From NCBI GenBank assembly GCA_963669155.1, contig OZ022593.1:13449120-13513119 (forward strand): DNA of 64,000 nt. The letters run 5' to 3'. This document shows positions 42,000 to 64,000 of the stretch, piece by piece. Origin of the DNA: Arbacia lixula (Eukaryota > Echinodermata > Echinoidea > Arbacioida > Arbaciidae). Numbering within the stretch: position 1 is the first letter of the stretch; every line of letters begins with the position of its first letter. A model generated the notes under the pieces. The model did not search any database. It was not told where the DNA came from and saw only the letters and a list, made by a program, of their open reading frames with translations. Position numbers and translations under genes: made by a program.

Positions 42000-43595
42000 T
42001 GTTTGTTTGGAGTCGTATCTGATTCCGGTATCATACACTAGTACACCAGACCGGGAGCGGACACGACTGCACATTGTAATCTAAATGTAGCTGCGCGGCG
42101 CATCATGTGATGAACTTTTCTTATATGTGGGATAGAGAATTTATAAATGTCCTCGTTAGGTCATCGGGGAAACATCACATTTCCTGCGCATCTAACAGTT
42201 CGAATTTGTAGAATGCCAGGATGAATAAATACATAATTAGGTCAATAAATAACTCAGTTTATGAATATAAATTAACTAAGCACGCCAATAACTTCATATA
42301 GCGTACAAACAGATATTCTGTAATTGAACGAATTTGTAATAAATAGATGATTAATTGAATTAAAAAGAAAACAAAACATGTCAGGCTTTCAATGATAGCG
42401 TTTGTTAAGTCTTCTTGCAAATACTCTGACTTGTTATTCTCGAGCTAGATGTTCCTTTGGAGAAAGAACGTGCGATTTGGCGTAAGTTCCATTCGTGTCG
42501 GTCACTAATAAGATCAGTCAATGCAATGTTCAATCTACCCTGCATGACATTTACATACCAAATTACACGATAGCATGTACATGGCACACCGCATGTTGCT
42601 GAAAACATTGTCTTCTTAAAGTATTTCAATTGAAAAGCTATCGCCATTAATAAATAAATAACATTGAAATATTCAATATATGTATTACCCTGTTATGAAC
42701 ATTCTGCCAACACTCCAGCACTTGACTTATTGAGTAGGACGGAAGGGGGGGGGGGGGGGGGGGCTAGCTTTGGGGCTCCTACTGAGTCTTGTTGAAAATG
42801 CAGTAGCCCTTGAACTTATTGTTACCCATCAACTCTTTGTGTGCCAGACAGTATACCAGCTCCTTGTGTTATATGTGTGTAAAAATACACAAATAGCGCT
42901 TAAAGTGCCAAATACCAAAAGAGGCCTCAGTCGCTGACGCCCCTCCCCCTATCCTTCCCGGTCCCATTGGCGCACACAAGTCATGTGTAACACCCTATTG
43001 AGTTTTTCATAGTTTGGTATTGAGAGGCTTAACCGCAACCCCTCGGTATCCTCGAACAAGTTCAATAGTCTACCTTTCAACCGAGAGCGGTTTGCCTTAG
43101 CCTGCCGCTCATTGCCACAGTGGTCCTTGTACCGGGCCGACGAACCGTACGTGTACCGCCTTGCTCTTCACAAAATGCCATGGTCACAAGCGGTCGTGCC
43201 TAGTATACGCACCTTCTGCGATCCCTTGCGCGCGTCCTCCTGCGGGTAAGTACGTGCCTGAAAATACGAGTACCTCCTTGCGTCCGACGCAAGGATTTTC
43301 TGCGAAACCCGACGCAGACCGCACGCAGAGAGGTGCACGGCCGATTGTGGCCATGACGTTAGATTTGACTCTTGTTATGCCTTGAAAACTGCTGCTCTAT
43401 GGGTCTCGCGTGTATTACTTTTACATCAATATACGGTAATTTGAGGCATAAAGAGTTAATTTAACTATTCATTTGCTTTAGGGGAAAACATTGGGGTCAA
43501 ACTGCGAGCGGCGATCGGTAGTGGCGAACCACTTCCTGAATTTAATCAACAGACCGTATCTTAAACATCGTGTAAAACGATAGTACATAAACCTC
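42000..43595. other. Intergenic, repeats only
   Basis: Poly-G at 42747-42763, CpG-rich repeat-like sequence at 43130-43345, and a TTAA-family repeat fragment near 43363-43459. No gene recognised. Confidence 0.5.
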
Positions 43596-43599
43596 AGAG

Positions 43600-43790
43600 G
43601 TGCATGCTTTTAATGCCACCGCATACGGCACGATCTTGCCACAATTCCGCAGTTGTAAGGCCCTACGATTGGAAATGTGACGTCACATTCTTGCACAAAT
43701 GCAACGACTTAACCCTGCGATTCAGTCGGTCGCAGAGTCGTTCAACTGATCGGATCGTGTCGTTTGCGTAGGTCTTTAACCTTCCACATG
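43600..43790. repeat. Dispersed CpG-rich repeat, copy 1
   Basis: Shares ordered blocks with 61505-61665 and, inverted, with 57085-57215: TTGCCAC, AATGTGACGTCAC, TGCGA-TCAG and GATCGGATCGTGTCG. Each copy contains a TGACGTCA cyclic-AMP-response-like core. Noncoding. Confidence 0.7.
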
Positions 43791-45361
43791 TATATCAGAG
43801 TACTATTTTACCCGTTACAAATGACGACACATTCTATGCCATCTTCACATAAATATATACATAGTGCAATAAATATTTATAAGTTAAAATGCTGTACAAG
43901 ATATAAATACATCTAAGCTGATGTGTATAAATATTATAGAATACATGAGCAGTAATTCACACACTGTACATCTGTTGAGGATATAGATTACAATAATTAC
44001 AAAGATAATTTACATTTAGACAATCGTACTTTACATTTAGACAATATTCATTATAAGTTACAATCAGATCATTTATTTACATTCGAACCAGACAAAAATG
44101 ACACTCTCTAGCACGCAAATAGTTAAACGCGTGCCAAGCACCATGAGGGTGTAAAACAACAAAGTCCATGCATGCCCCCATCTATTCGTAACCTCCATTT
44201 TAAACATGTTTAATTATATGCCATACATCAGCTGAAAAATGATGAAGACAATAAACCTAGAGTTCGTGCGTCATGCCGTACACTGGCAGACGATCTATTG
44301 ATACACACTGATGATATTAATTCAGTAATCGATATTTTGGAAGTATCGCTCATGCAATTCCTGCGTTAGTGATCGCAAATGACAAAGCATCTCAAAATCT
44401 ATGGGCAAAATGAGTTATTTATGTTCTGACGTCAGGTGATTAGTCACGTGATTCTATGAATCGGATAATGATAATACTGTAAATAAAGCACAGCCTAATT
44501 AAGACTTTTTTGGAGAGAGCACAGTATTTTCGGAACGTTTTGTGAAAGCAAAACTGTTAATTGCAAAATATGTTTTGGTCTTTCTGGACCATCGTCAAGT
44601 AATGTAGGCCCTATGTCTAAAAATGTTTAAAATACATTAAGATAATGCACATTTTAAAAGAGACATATACGTATATCTGCATCTCCGTAGTAAATGTGGT
44701 ATAGTTAATATTATTTCCATATTCCTGTTCGTTTGAAAGAGGAGAAACATACGAGTGCTTTTAATGGGAACATTTATTTGTAATGTCTGGCTCAAGATTA
44801 AGAAAGAGAGACAGTGTACCTTTAGACCAATGAACGTCTAGAAGACGTATCTCAACATCGAAATGTCAAAGCCAACACGTTTTTATGTGCACTTTCAAAG
44901 TTACGCCTTGCTTGCAATCTCCCCATAGCTCTCTGCATGTACATGGGTTGGGTTGACGAATAGTGATCTCTCTGTACGCCTGCTCGCTACGTCATGGTGG
45001 TTGACGAACTTTTCGGCAACACTCTCGTCGCTCGCGGAGTCCTACTAATTGAAAAGCCCATTAAGCCGAAGCTACGGGTGTTTTAGTCTAAATAAAGTAT
45101 GTATGCACCGTTCTTGAATACAGGAAAGCATGAACAGTCTAGTTTTTGCTGCTGATGTTGTTGGCAGTGCTTCCAGTTTCGCTGCTGTTTTTGTTGCTAA
45201 GGAACCCGACGTCGTTTGTTTTAGTATTCATGCGTTTTTCCTCGTCTTGGTATTACCCGGCATGCATCACGATAGAGCTACATATTCTTGTATCCACTTT
45301 AGGGCTTCTTTTTCTATTTCTTCTCATTTCGATACACGATTATGGTAATAAAATTTGTTAT
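43791..45361 (-). other. Downstream flank / possible 3' UTR of the serine protease
   Basis: No coding feature. TTTATT (minus-strand AATAAA) occurs near 44773, a possible polyadenylation signal about 590 bases past the stop codon. Confidence 0.4.
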
Positions 45362-55697
<10,336 letters not shown>

Positions 55698-55756
55698 CTG
55701 GACAGAAGACAAAATAAAAAACACGTTCACAATAATGGTTTTAAGTAATGATAGAA

Positions 55757-55827
55757 GTGAAAGCAGGATTCGAACCTGTAACCTTCCGGCTTGCCGGGTA
55801 GCGAGTTAACCACCAGGCTAAAAACAA
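55757..55827 (-). repeat. tRNA-like relic or tRNA-derived SINE head
   Basis: On the minus strand an A-box-like TAGCCTGGTGG (55810-55820) and a perfect B box, GGTTCGAATCC (55766-55776), are correctly spaced with an anticodon-arm-like CCGGCAAGCCGG between. The acceptor stem does not pair, so it is not a working tRNA. The internal RNA polymerase III promoter is intact. Confidence 0.6.
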
Positions 55828-55829
55828 AG

Positions 55830-57080
55830 AGCGTATAATGAGATGATAATGATGTTAACGTTGATGTGAAATGATAAAGATGGGAACTAATTTCTGAGAA
55901 TAATTGATATAGAATTTAAAACAAATGTTATTTGTCATGGTTTGTGCTGAACAAATAAAGTCATCTAGCTCACAGGCAAAATCTGTGCTCATTAATATAT
56001 TTAAAATTCTTTGTTTTTTGTTTAACCAGTCAGAGGCTGTTTGCTATGAAGGTCGCTAACCTACACAGCTCCTGGGCGTGTGACGAAGAGCTATATTTGT
56101 CACAAATATCGTTGGAAAACTATGAATATTCATTATCATTCGACCAATTTATAGGCACGGTTCAGTCATTGTGCCCTAATCCACCTCGTACTTGGTCGTG
56201 AATTATTACCAAGCCCCACTCGTAGAAAGCAATCAAATGAAACTGAAAACAAATTTCATCCGATTTCATCTGTAGTTTTATTTTCCTCTCGAAAGCGCAA
56301 ATCCATATGTCTGTGATGGAGTGTCGCTAGCATCGGTCTCCGCGCAATCTCCATCCGCATCCATCTCCGCCCCATTGTTCTCTCGGTCACTGACCCCATG
56401 CAACTCGTGAGTCATGCTTGTATCTAAATCCTACCCATCACCCTCCTCGATCTGTCACGATGGCATGTCCATCTTTTTCCATCTGCTCATTCAATCCCCA
56501 ATCATCTTCTCCTCCTCCCATCACTCCTCCTTCTCCTCTTCCTCCTCCTCCTCATCTTCCCGTCGGAATATTGATAACCATGGCGAGATTTCGTGACCCA
56601 ATTCCATTCAAATCTCGAAAATGAAAACTCTTATGCAACGTTCACACCGGACGCTTTTTACTGCTCCTACTGCACACAGCCTGCACATTGTTGCTAGCAA
56701 ACCGCTTTTGTGTGAACCGACCTTTATGGTTGATGTCACTACATGATGTAACTGCATGCGGAATGATGTCCGTGTTTTACGACCCATGTGCTTCTCAATT
56801 TCATTTCTTTTATCCATTTTGATCCAGATTTCGGGGAAATTGTAAGCGGCAGGGTGGGATTATGGCGCAGTGAGACATAAATGCAAAATATGAGTTATAT
56901 TTTATCTTGTAGAATTTAAGTTTCATGCTAGAAAGTGAGGAAGAAATATTGTCAAGAATGCATGCATTTCTGAAGACATTCTGTCCATTCATCAACCAAT
57001 CTTATTCACATTGAGTCTCCGTACCTAACATTTCTTGATTCAAACCATTAACAACTATCAAGCAACATGCATTATACTTG
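55830..57080. other. No gene recognised
   Basis: Contains a short (TCC)n tract near 56510-56555. No supportable exon. Confidence 0.5.
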
Positions 57081-57084
57081 ACAC

Positions 57085-57215
57085 GCTGTGACCGACTGAA
57101 TCGCGGGACCCAGTCGATAGATTTGTGAAGGGAAAACAAAGGTGACGTCACATTCCGATCGTAGGCCTTTAGAAACTGTGGAATCGTGGCAAATTATTGA
57201 AGTCTGCCGTAGCAA
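57085..57215. repeat. Dispersed CpG-rich repeat, copy 2 (inverted)
   Basis: The reverse complement matches 43600-43790: GACTGAATCGCGG, GGTGACGTCACATT and GTGGAATCGTGGCAA are the shared blocks. Confidence 0.65.
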
Positions 57216-59717
57216 GAAAACAAGGAGAGTTTGTCACTTATACTGAAAATGTTCATAACGCTGTGGCTGTGAGATATCACACGTGTATCGTTAGTGTATA
57301 ATGCCGAGTTTTATGCCTTTCCGAAAGGGCTGCCCTTCCTGTAAGAGCCATCGCGGTTTTTGTTTTCTGTTCAAGTCGTACAGTATACACGACTCACATT
57401 ATGTCCCAGAGATGAGGTTAACGCCCACGTTTAGCTGGACTGCGCTGGCCTTGATCTTGAATTAAGTCGACACGCTAAGCGAGCAAGCAGAGATAGAGAT
57501 GGGTAGGCATATCACTGATATGTACGTAAAAAGATCAGATCAGTGTAGGTATGTATGTGGTGGGCCGAAGATGACATGAGCAATTAACCCACAACCAGCC
57601 TGACCGTGACAACGAGGGGGCGAGTGCCGCGCTCAGGTCGTGCGTGCATCCATCATTGTTGTCGCCATCTGGTAACCATGGTTACTTTTGTCAGTGATTG
57701 CGATAAAGTGAAACTGACTCTGCTACGTCACAATAACCCGTCATTTATATTGTTCTAAAGATGTAATTGAGCCAGACATTCATCCCCATAAATATATAGC
57801 AACGAGTACAAGCAAACAAATATAAATGAAACATCCGTCGCGCACACACCCATATTTCACGAAAGTTGGAAATATTCATTCATACTAGATTTTATAAAAG
57901 TTTAAAAACTGAAGTAGACATGTGTAAATATTCATCGGGTAAAAATTAGAAAAGTAATATTTCTTATCCTGTTCAATCATATCCCTCTCCTACCACCGAT
58001 AGCTTTTCGATTCTCTTCGCTTCCAGCATGACAGAACGATACTCTCTGTAATTATCAGAGTTATGACGAGGACTAAACTAGCTTCAAGAATTTATGACAT
58101 TTATTTATCCAAATTCTACACTAAGAAGGTCTGACCGCAATAGGCTAACGTCTCTCTAGTCCTTCTTGGGCTAAGAAGCCTTGTAACGAATTGGAGCAAT
58201 GGAGTAATAGTCTTGCCAATACTGGACCGGAAAGAATTAATGTATAAATATAGTTTCGATTAAAAAAGGAAGCCTGGGATAAAGGCTAATCAGACACAAA
58301 TAGACAAACGTCCTTTTGTGCTCTTAGTACCAAACCATACAATCTTCCATTGAGTTTCTATCGCACGCGTGTACCAAAGGTGTTGACAGGGTTAACGCTC
58401 AGCACACGACCTCACGCACGTGTTTCTGTCACATCACGATGCTCTTTGAATAGGTGAAATTATCATACAATCGGTTGTCCAAAGCTACCCAGAGGCGATG
58501 ATACTATATACACCAATATTTATCCATCGTTCATGAGATTGATACGAAATGACCGGGAAAATAACAAGGATTGCGTCCAAGAACTGTGGGGAAAATAAAC
58601 AATTGGCCGTTATTATCTAAAATCAGATATTGATATTGGAGAGTTTTTCCTACACGTATTCCGTGTCACAAATATAAATATTTTCTCGTTTTAGACCGGG
58701 GAGTGCCCGGGTCGGTATGTCAATGAGATAAAGATATGTCATTTTGTGTGGTTTTACGTATAAATACTATCATCTCCATCATTGCAGAATGATATGTGTG
58801 TCGCAGCAAAATGACACACACATGGAGGGAGCAGAACATCTCCAAACGAAATGCAGAGATCACCACCGCCTTCACCAACATCAACTTCAACAACAGCAGT
58901 ATCCAACTCATGATTTTGAAAGAAATGGGTGTACCGTGACGACGAATTCGAAAAAGAAGCTTCCGGAACGATTTCCGGTTGTTTTGCAATCGGCATAATT
59001 AGGCGAGTATCATCAACGTTCAATTTCGTTTCCTATACGATGTTTGTTGTTTACTGCGTTTTATTCGTAGTGAGCCAATTTTAAAGTTGCGTGCAGCCGG
59101 GCATGTTTGACACACTTTCGCAATTTAAAGCAAAAGTCACCAGATCAACAAGTCACAAATTACTTCTCATGATATACCTCATTGCTCTTCTGTGTAACAA
59201 TAAATGAAGTAAACGTACTTACTAACCTAATAACCCCTTTATACAAACAGTGCCTCCAAAACTATATCATTTTTCCAGAGTTCACGGCAAAAGCTAAGAT
59301 TTGTTTGCAAAAGCAAAAACAGGCAATGACGTCATAATTGCATCACCATGGTGATCTGATATGATCCATCCTGAAAGCGCCGAAAGTCGCTAAATTAGAT
59401 TTTACGTTTGGTTTTGGGGTTCATAGATTCCGCTAAACCCGGCATGGAGGTACGATTGAGCGAGAGTGACGAAATAACCACCCATCTTAATCTTTTTCAT
59501 GGCAATGCAGCTGCGGGACTATCCCGCTTGTCTTATGAGTAATCATTCTCCTCTACCTACTTACAAAAGTAACTGTCCAGCCAACCTGAAAGGTAGCCCG
59601 ACATAGCAACATGGTAATATTGCAGTCTCCTTCTCTAAATCGGTGTTCTGAAAAATGTCTCATTTTTCCTCTTCATCTCTCTCGTTTTTTTAGTACATTC
59701 TCATTTTCTCTCGTACT

Positions 59718-59725
<8 letters not shown>
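57216..59725. other. No gene recognised
   Basis: AT-rich. A short open frame on each strand at 58720-59023 has no recognisable product. Confidence 0.45.
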
Positions 59726-59781
<56 letters not shown>

Positions 59782-59805
59782 TCTCTCTCTCTCTCTTTCT
59801 CGCCC
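59720..59805. repeat. (CT)n-(CA)n-(CT)n microsatellite
   Basis: A poly-C start, then CT (to 59750), CA (to 59779) and CT again. Confidence 0.97.
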
Positions 59806-59849
59806 ACAAACATACGTTTACTCTCTCTCCCTCGTTCTTGATTAGACAC

Positions 59850-60860
59850 AATAACAAGGTAATCACGGAGCAGGTGGGCGAAGCTCCATGTCTCTCTGCA
59901 ACCATGTAAGATGAGTTGATATCCGACATGGCAAATAATTTACGTGATAGAAGTTATCATTCTAAGAATGAATAATATGAATTATGTAGCAAAAATCAAA
60001 ACAATTACAAGTCAATAAACAAATTAACGACCAAAGGGTAAAGTCGACAAATCGACGACGTCTCGTGGTTCCTGCTTGCGCTTCACCTCTTATGAGTTTT
60101 TAAAGATATTTTTTCTGTTTTTATGTTTCTCGTTAGATGTCGTGTGGGAGGGGAGGGATAAAATGATAAATAAAATCATTATATCGACATGTCTGTTATA
60201 TGAAACCTGTCCTTCTATGTCTAGCTTCCGTCGATATTGCTTCTAAGGTATTCAGATGAATCTATGGAAATCCTTTTCCAATCATTCATCAATGTAATAG
60301 AAAGACGGGGCGAAAATGCGAAAACTTGTCCGGAACGAGCCTGACCTCTGATTGGCCCAATATTTCAGGTTCATAAGTCTCTCGGGCATTGCCATGGCCT
60401 TTTCCGACTAGCATACAGGAACTCGGCGCTGCGCCCGGGTGCTGGGCGGCCGAGTGATGTCATTTCACCCTGGTCGTGTTTTGACGGCTGCAGGTAGCAA
60501 CCTGTCGACATCGCTATTCCGTCCATCCGTCATGTGGTCGACGTTTTCTTGATAGAATTCTTCTAACTCCCCTCCAATCAAGCTGAGCCGATGGATCGAA
60601 GTCAGGGAAATCACGGAAATGAGAAATTCTCGTATAGCGGTGCCACACCCCGCTCCAACCTTCTCGTAGCGACGAGAGAATGTTGCAACGTTTATCGAGA
60701 AAGCACCGAAACAATGGATGTGGTAACACGGCATGCTGGGAAATGTCAGAAATGGTTTGTTGAAATATCACATTCCCCGTGTGATTAAGTATGACATATA
60801 GAAATGCCCCCCCAATTATTGTGTGCCTCTATAATTTACCTCATTACGAAGGAGGGTGTT
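59850..60860. other. No gene recognised; GC-rich patch at about 60400-60500
   Basis: The patch GGCGCTGCGCCCGGGTGCTG (near 60425) is the most CpG-rich point in this flank and could be a promoter. No transcript structure could be attached to it. Confidence 0.35.
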
Positions 60861-60861
60861 A

Positions 60862-60952
60862 TTAATCCTTTCAGTGCCAGACAAAATATAGCTCTATAGG
60901 ATTTGTGTGTATTACTTGTAATTACATGCTCACTTGGAAGATAAAGAGTTAA
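60862..60952. mobile_element. TTAA-flanked short MITE
   Basis: TTAA at both ends encloses 83 bases starting TCCTTTCAGTGCCAGAC and ending GAAGATAAAGAG. Related to 27338-27433 and 53377-53471. Confidence 0.65.
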
Positions 60953-61504
60953 GTGACTTGCTGCCAATAGAGCTGAAGTCTACCTAACCCTCGACGTGCT
61001 ACGTGTTGATATTTTTCACCATCAATACACCAAAATCATATTGTCTGACGGCGTAGAAAGGGTTAAAGGTAGATGTGAGGTCTCTTGCAAAACCTGCAAG
61101 ACGTCTGGATGCGTCAGTTGTGGGGTCTCCATTTCTTGACGAACACCGTGTATTCGTCATCGCCATGCTGACTATCAAATTACAATCATGTCAGAAAAAT
61201 GTCACGAATGAAACGAATACATCCTCCCGTCCCTCGGATGAGAAAGCACAAAAAGCACTTTCTCATCTTGTTAGCCTTTCAAGAGACATCGACTTGTTCT
61301 CTTGAAACTCTGGAAATGCTTGGATGAAGCTATGATTCAGATTAGATCAAAGAATGACTATTGCTTTCTGGCATTCTTCTTAATTTGTTTCGAAAAGGGG
61401 GTGGGGGGGGGGGGAATCTTCTCTTCGTGCTCATAGTGAATTCAGGTCTTATCATAGATATTTTGCGATTGATATCTGTCGTAAATCTGTACAAATGAGA
61501 CGAC

Positions 61505-61665
61505 ATGATTTTGCCACGATTCTGCATTCGTAAGGACTAGAAATGTGACGTCACCTTCTTACACAAATCCAATGACCGGCTTCTGCGACTCAGCCCGTCG
61601 CTGAGTCGTACGACTGCATGATCGGATCGTGTCGTCTGTGGTGGCCTTTTAACCACCTTACACCT
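61505..61665. repeat. Dispersed CpG-rich repeat, copy 3
   Basis: Shares TTTTGCCACGATTCTGCA, AATGTGACGTCACCTTCTTA and GATCGGATCGTGTCGTCTG with copy 1, in the same order. Confidence 0.75.
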
Positions 61666-61669
61666 GTTC

Positions 61670-64000
61670 TCCAGTCCTTCAGTCTTGGAGTGTCCTGCTC
61701 AATTTCTACTGGCATGAACGGGTGGGGAAGGGGGAGCCAGAAACCACGTATGCACGATTCCACATAAAACAACATGGTTATGATGATGGTGGGGCTGTTA
61801 TGAATAATTCAACAACAATCCTACTCCTGCCACCTGTTTTGTGCAACTGTCCCGTTACCTCATGTCTACCCCCATAATTAGCGAAGAGTTCGACGTCCTG
61901 TTTTGTAACAGGTCCACAAGGACTTCCTTTGCATTCGTCAATGTCGTCTTCTTTTAAATAACCATCGTATGGAAAAACCTCGTCACGACTATGCCTAACA
62001 TATATATTATTGTGACACATCTAGCATTGGCAAGTTACATGTACACGCGATGTACGAGTGTTAAGATTATAGCTGTACTATTGTATGCAATAGTATACCT
62101 GTATCTGTGTGTATGTCCCTCCCTATCTGTTCCTTTCATTTGTCGCTCTAAAATTATTAGACCAATTTCATGATTAGAGGCTTATTTTGAAATAAGGTGT
62201 TTATATGAAATTAATCTTATTACATACACCAAGTAAACATCATGCATATTAATATACATGTAGTTGCAATGCACCTAATTTTAGTCGAATAGGGAGTCTC
62301 TAGCGTTAACCGAATAGAATCAAACGATTTCGTTACAATTGGGTCGAAAATGCGCCTCAATATTGCGATAAAGCCGTGTGTTTCGTCCATGGTTTCGCGA
62401 ATTGTCATATTCCATAGAACTCGCGCTATTTGTATGCACCTGTTGCGGAACAAATCTACCCTTTCATTCCGCGGTGTACAATGGTCTCGAGGAGGAGAAA
62501 GAACAGTTAATCGTGTATGTCACGCCCGAATTAATACAGCGTGATCCACTCAGATTCAATGAAAGAATCCCAGGGATTTTCCCCAGGTTTAACCCTCTTA
62601 GCACCAAGCCAGGAAAAGCCCACTGATTTACTTACACAGACATGCGCCTATGGTACTGACGGGATTAATGTAGCCGTAACGACGTGTCATTTTGGTATTA
62701 CCTACGAGGTATGCTGGTATAGAGATGATCCGCACTTTTGGTACTCTCTCACTACATTTGAGTTCAAAACATGTTTACATCAGGGTCGCTCTAATCATTT
62801 TTGTACCATTTATTCCCTTCATTGTCACCCTTCTGGAGGCGGAATACAGATGGAACTAAATTTGGAAGCATAAATCATGTGATACCCGTCAATCACTCAT
62901 GAAAAATTAGCTGCTCATTCGATTGATATGAACTTTCGTTTCAACAACAATGATACGACTGGGAAAAGAAGGCAAGGGTAATTGTGGAAATGATAGAATG
63001 TCTCTCCCCTAGATCGCGTATAGATGACACATTGAGCAATACCATGAATACAGACCGTCGAGTTCAGTACCTTTTCTAGGCTATAATTGCTTATATAAGC
63101 TGAATATCACATTGAGGCTGGTGGTATGAACACATTTGTTTGATCTGGAAAGGTTTAATTCTAAACTATTAAATAGATTTTTATTGTAAAAATGGATTAG
63201 ATACAGTAATGTAAGCGTTTGATATGTATAAGACATTTATTTCTTTTTCAATGAAAATATGTGTTCCTATGAATTTGAAATCATGTGATACAACTCGATA
63301 CCAAATTGCAAGAACCACACCTTACCACACGGAGCAAGGACTAAGTTAGCATGTGCCGTTAATTTTTAAGATTGCAAATAAAGGGCTACTCTGTTGAAAT
63401 ACAACTGAATAAATAGATAAATAAATAAATGACTACATTTAAACAGGAAAATGGATACGCGTGGATTTCAAAAGGTATAACTATCCGTGTATGTCACCAC
63501 ATTGCAACAGGATGTTGGTGAAGTGGTAAATATTAGATGGTGACAATGAATAGTATAGGATGGTGTAGAAATAAATGTGATTTAACAGAGAGTGGGGGTG
63601 GGGTGGGGATGGGGGCAAGGCAAGGGGAGACAGGGGCAGAGCCATCTATAAATAGAGAGCTTGGCCAACTTGGTATCAATAGGTACTAAAAAAAGCACAT
63701 ATTCTGCTTGCCCAACGAAGCAACACGCGTCATGCCGTTACCTTGTAAAACCTGTGTATAGATGGTTCTGGACAGAGGAGTGTATACAACTCTTATTATC
63801 TATCCCTCTTTATGGACAAGATACAGGCATATCAAATCTATATATACCGGATGTGTATTTCGCCACTAGTAACATATAAATCATGTAGAGCAGCATTTTA
63901 TCTGACATCGAAAGGGTTAACATATTCGTGACTAAAACCACCATGATAATCATCTGCCATCGACCCGTACCTTCACCGCGATATCATCGTTTCCACATCA
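61670..64000. other. No confident gene to the window end
   Basis: One weak EGF-like candidate on the minus strand (about 61880-61960) is treated as a finding only. A G-rich run lies at 63590-63630. The rest is AT-rich. Confidence 0.4.

Noticed and set aside
55757..55827. Functional tRNA gene
   Set aside because: The seven-base acceptor arms do not pair and the T stem has a mismatch.
58720..59023. Overlapping frames of 84-89 codons on both strands
   Set aside because: No recognisable domain, no splice context, and length is within chance expectation.

Overview
The window is nuclear DNA from an animal. Genes are split by many GT-AG introns, protein-coding content is low, and microsatellites, poly-G/poly-C tracts, MITEs and retroelement sequence are abundant. 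The repeat style (a 157-bp tandem repeat ending in a CGGACGA microsatellite, hAT MITEs with G-tract termini, a Ty3-type element with a fused gag-pol) and the divergence of the CCAR1 protein from the vertebrate one suggest a marine deuterostome, most likely a sea urchin. The organism is an inference, not something the sequence proves.

Layout. Positions 1-5350 hold the 5' part of a Ty3/gypsy LTR retrotransposon on the minus strand: a 170-bp LTR, a primer-binding-type sequence, a leader of about 2 kb with internal tandem repeats, and a gag-pol frame open for 1041 codons to the window edge. Positions 5351-10440 are repeats and microsatellites with no convincing gene. A GC-rich segment at about 10440-10756 looks like the promoter and a noncoding first exon of the main gene. 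That gene, at 14638 to about 38220 on the plus strand, is a complete CCAR1 (cell division cycle and apoptosis regulator 1) orthologue. I could assemble 21 coding exons with compatible phases, giving a predicted 1277-residue protein: S1-like domain, Arg/Glu-rich region, inactive Nudix (DBC1) region, SAP domain, acidic/Lys-rich stretch, EF-hand-like region, coiled coil and a C-terminal cluster of SUMO-type sites.

Positions 38221-45361 hold MITEs and repeats, including a 650-bp Tc1-type element. From 45362 on the minus strand lies a chymotrypsin-family serine protease gene. Three exons give the full trypsin-like catalytic domain (48278 down to 45362). A fourth exon (55370-55697), phase-compatible and Ser/Asp/Arg-rich, lies 7 kb upstream. 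Positions 55700-64000 contain repeats, a tRNA-like relic and one weak EGF-like candidate exon.

The most unusual observation concerns CCAR1. At several exon borders (exons 1, 4, 9 and 18) the last or first tens of bases of the exon, together with the splice site, recur as partial copies in the adjacent intron. Exons 5 and 6 are a complete in-frame duplicate pair. Some of these echoes keep a usable-looking splice site and some have lost it. The gene therefore seems to be undergoing repeated local duplication anchored on exon-intron junctions, which could create or remove alternative splice sites.
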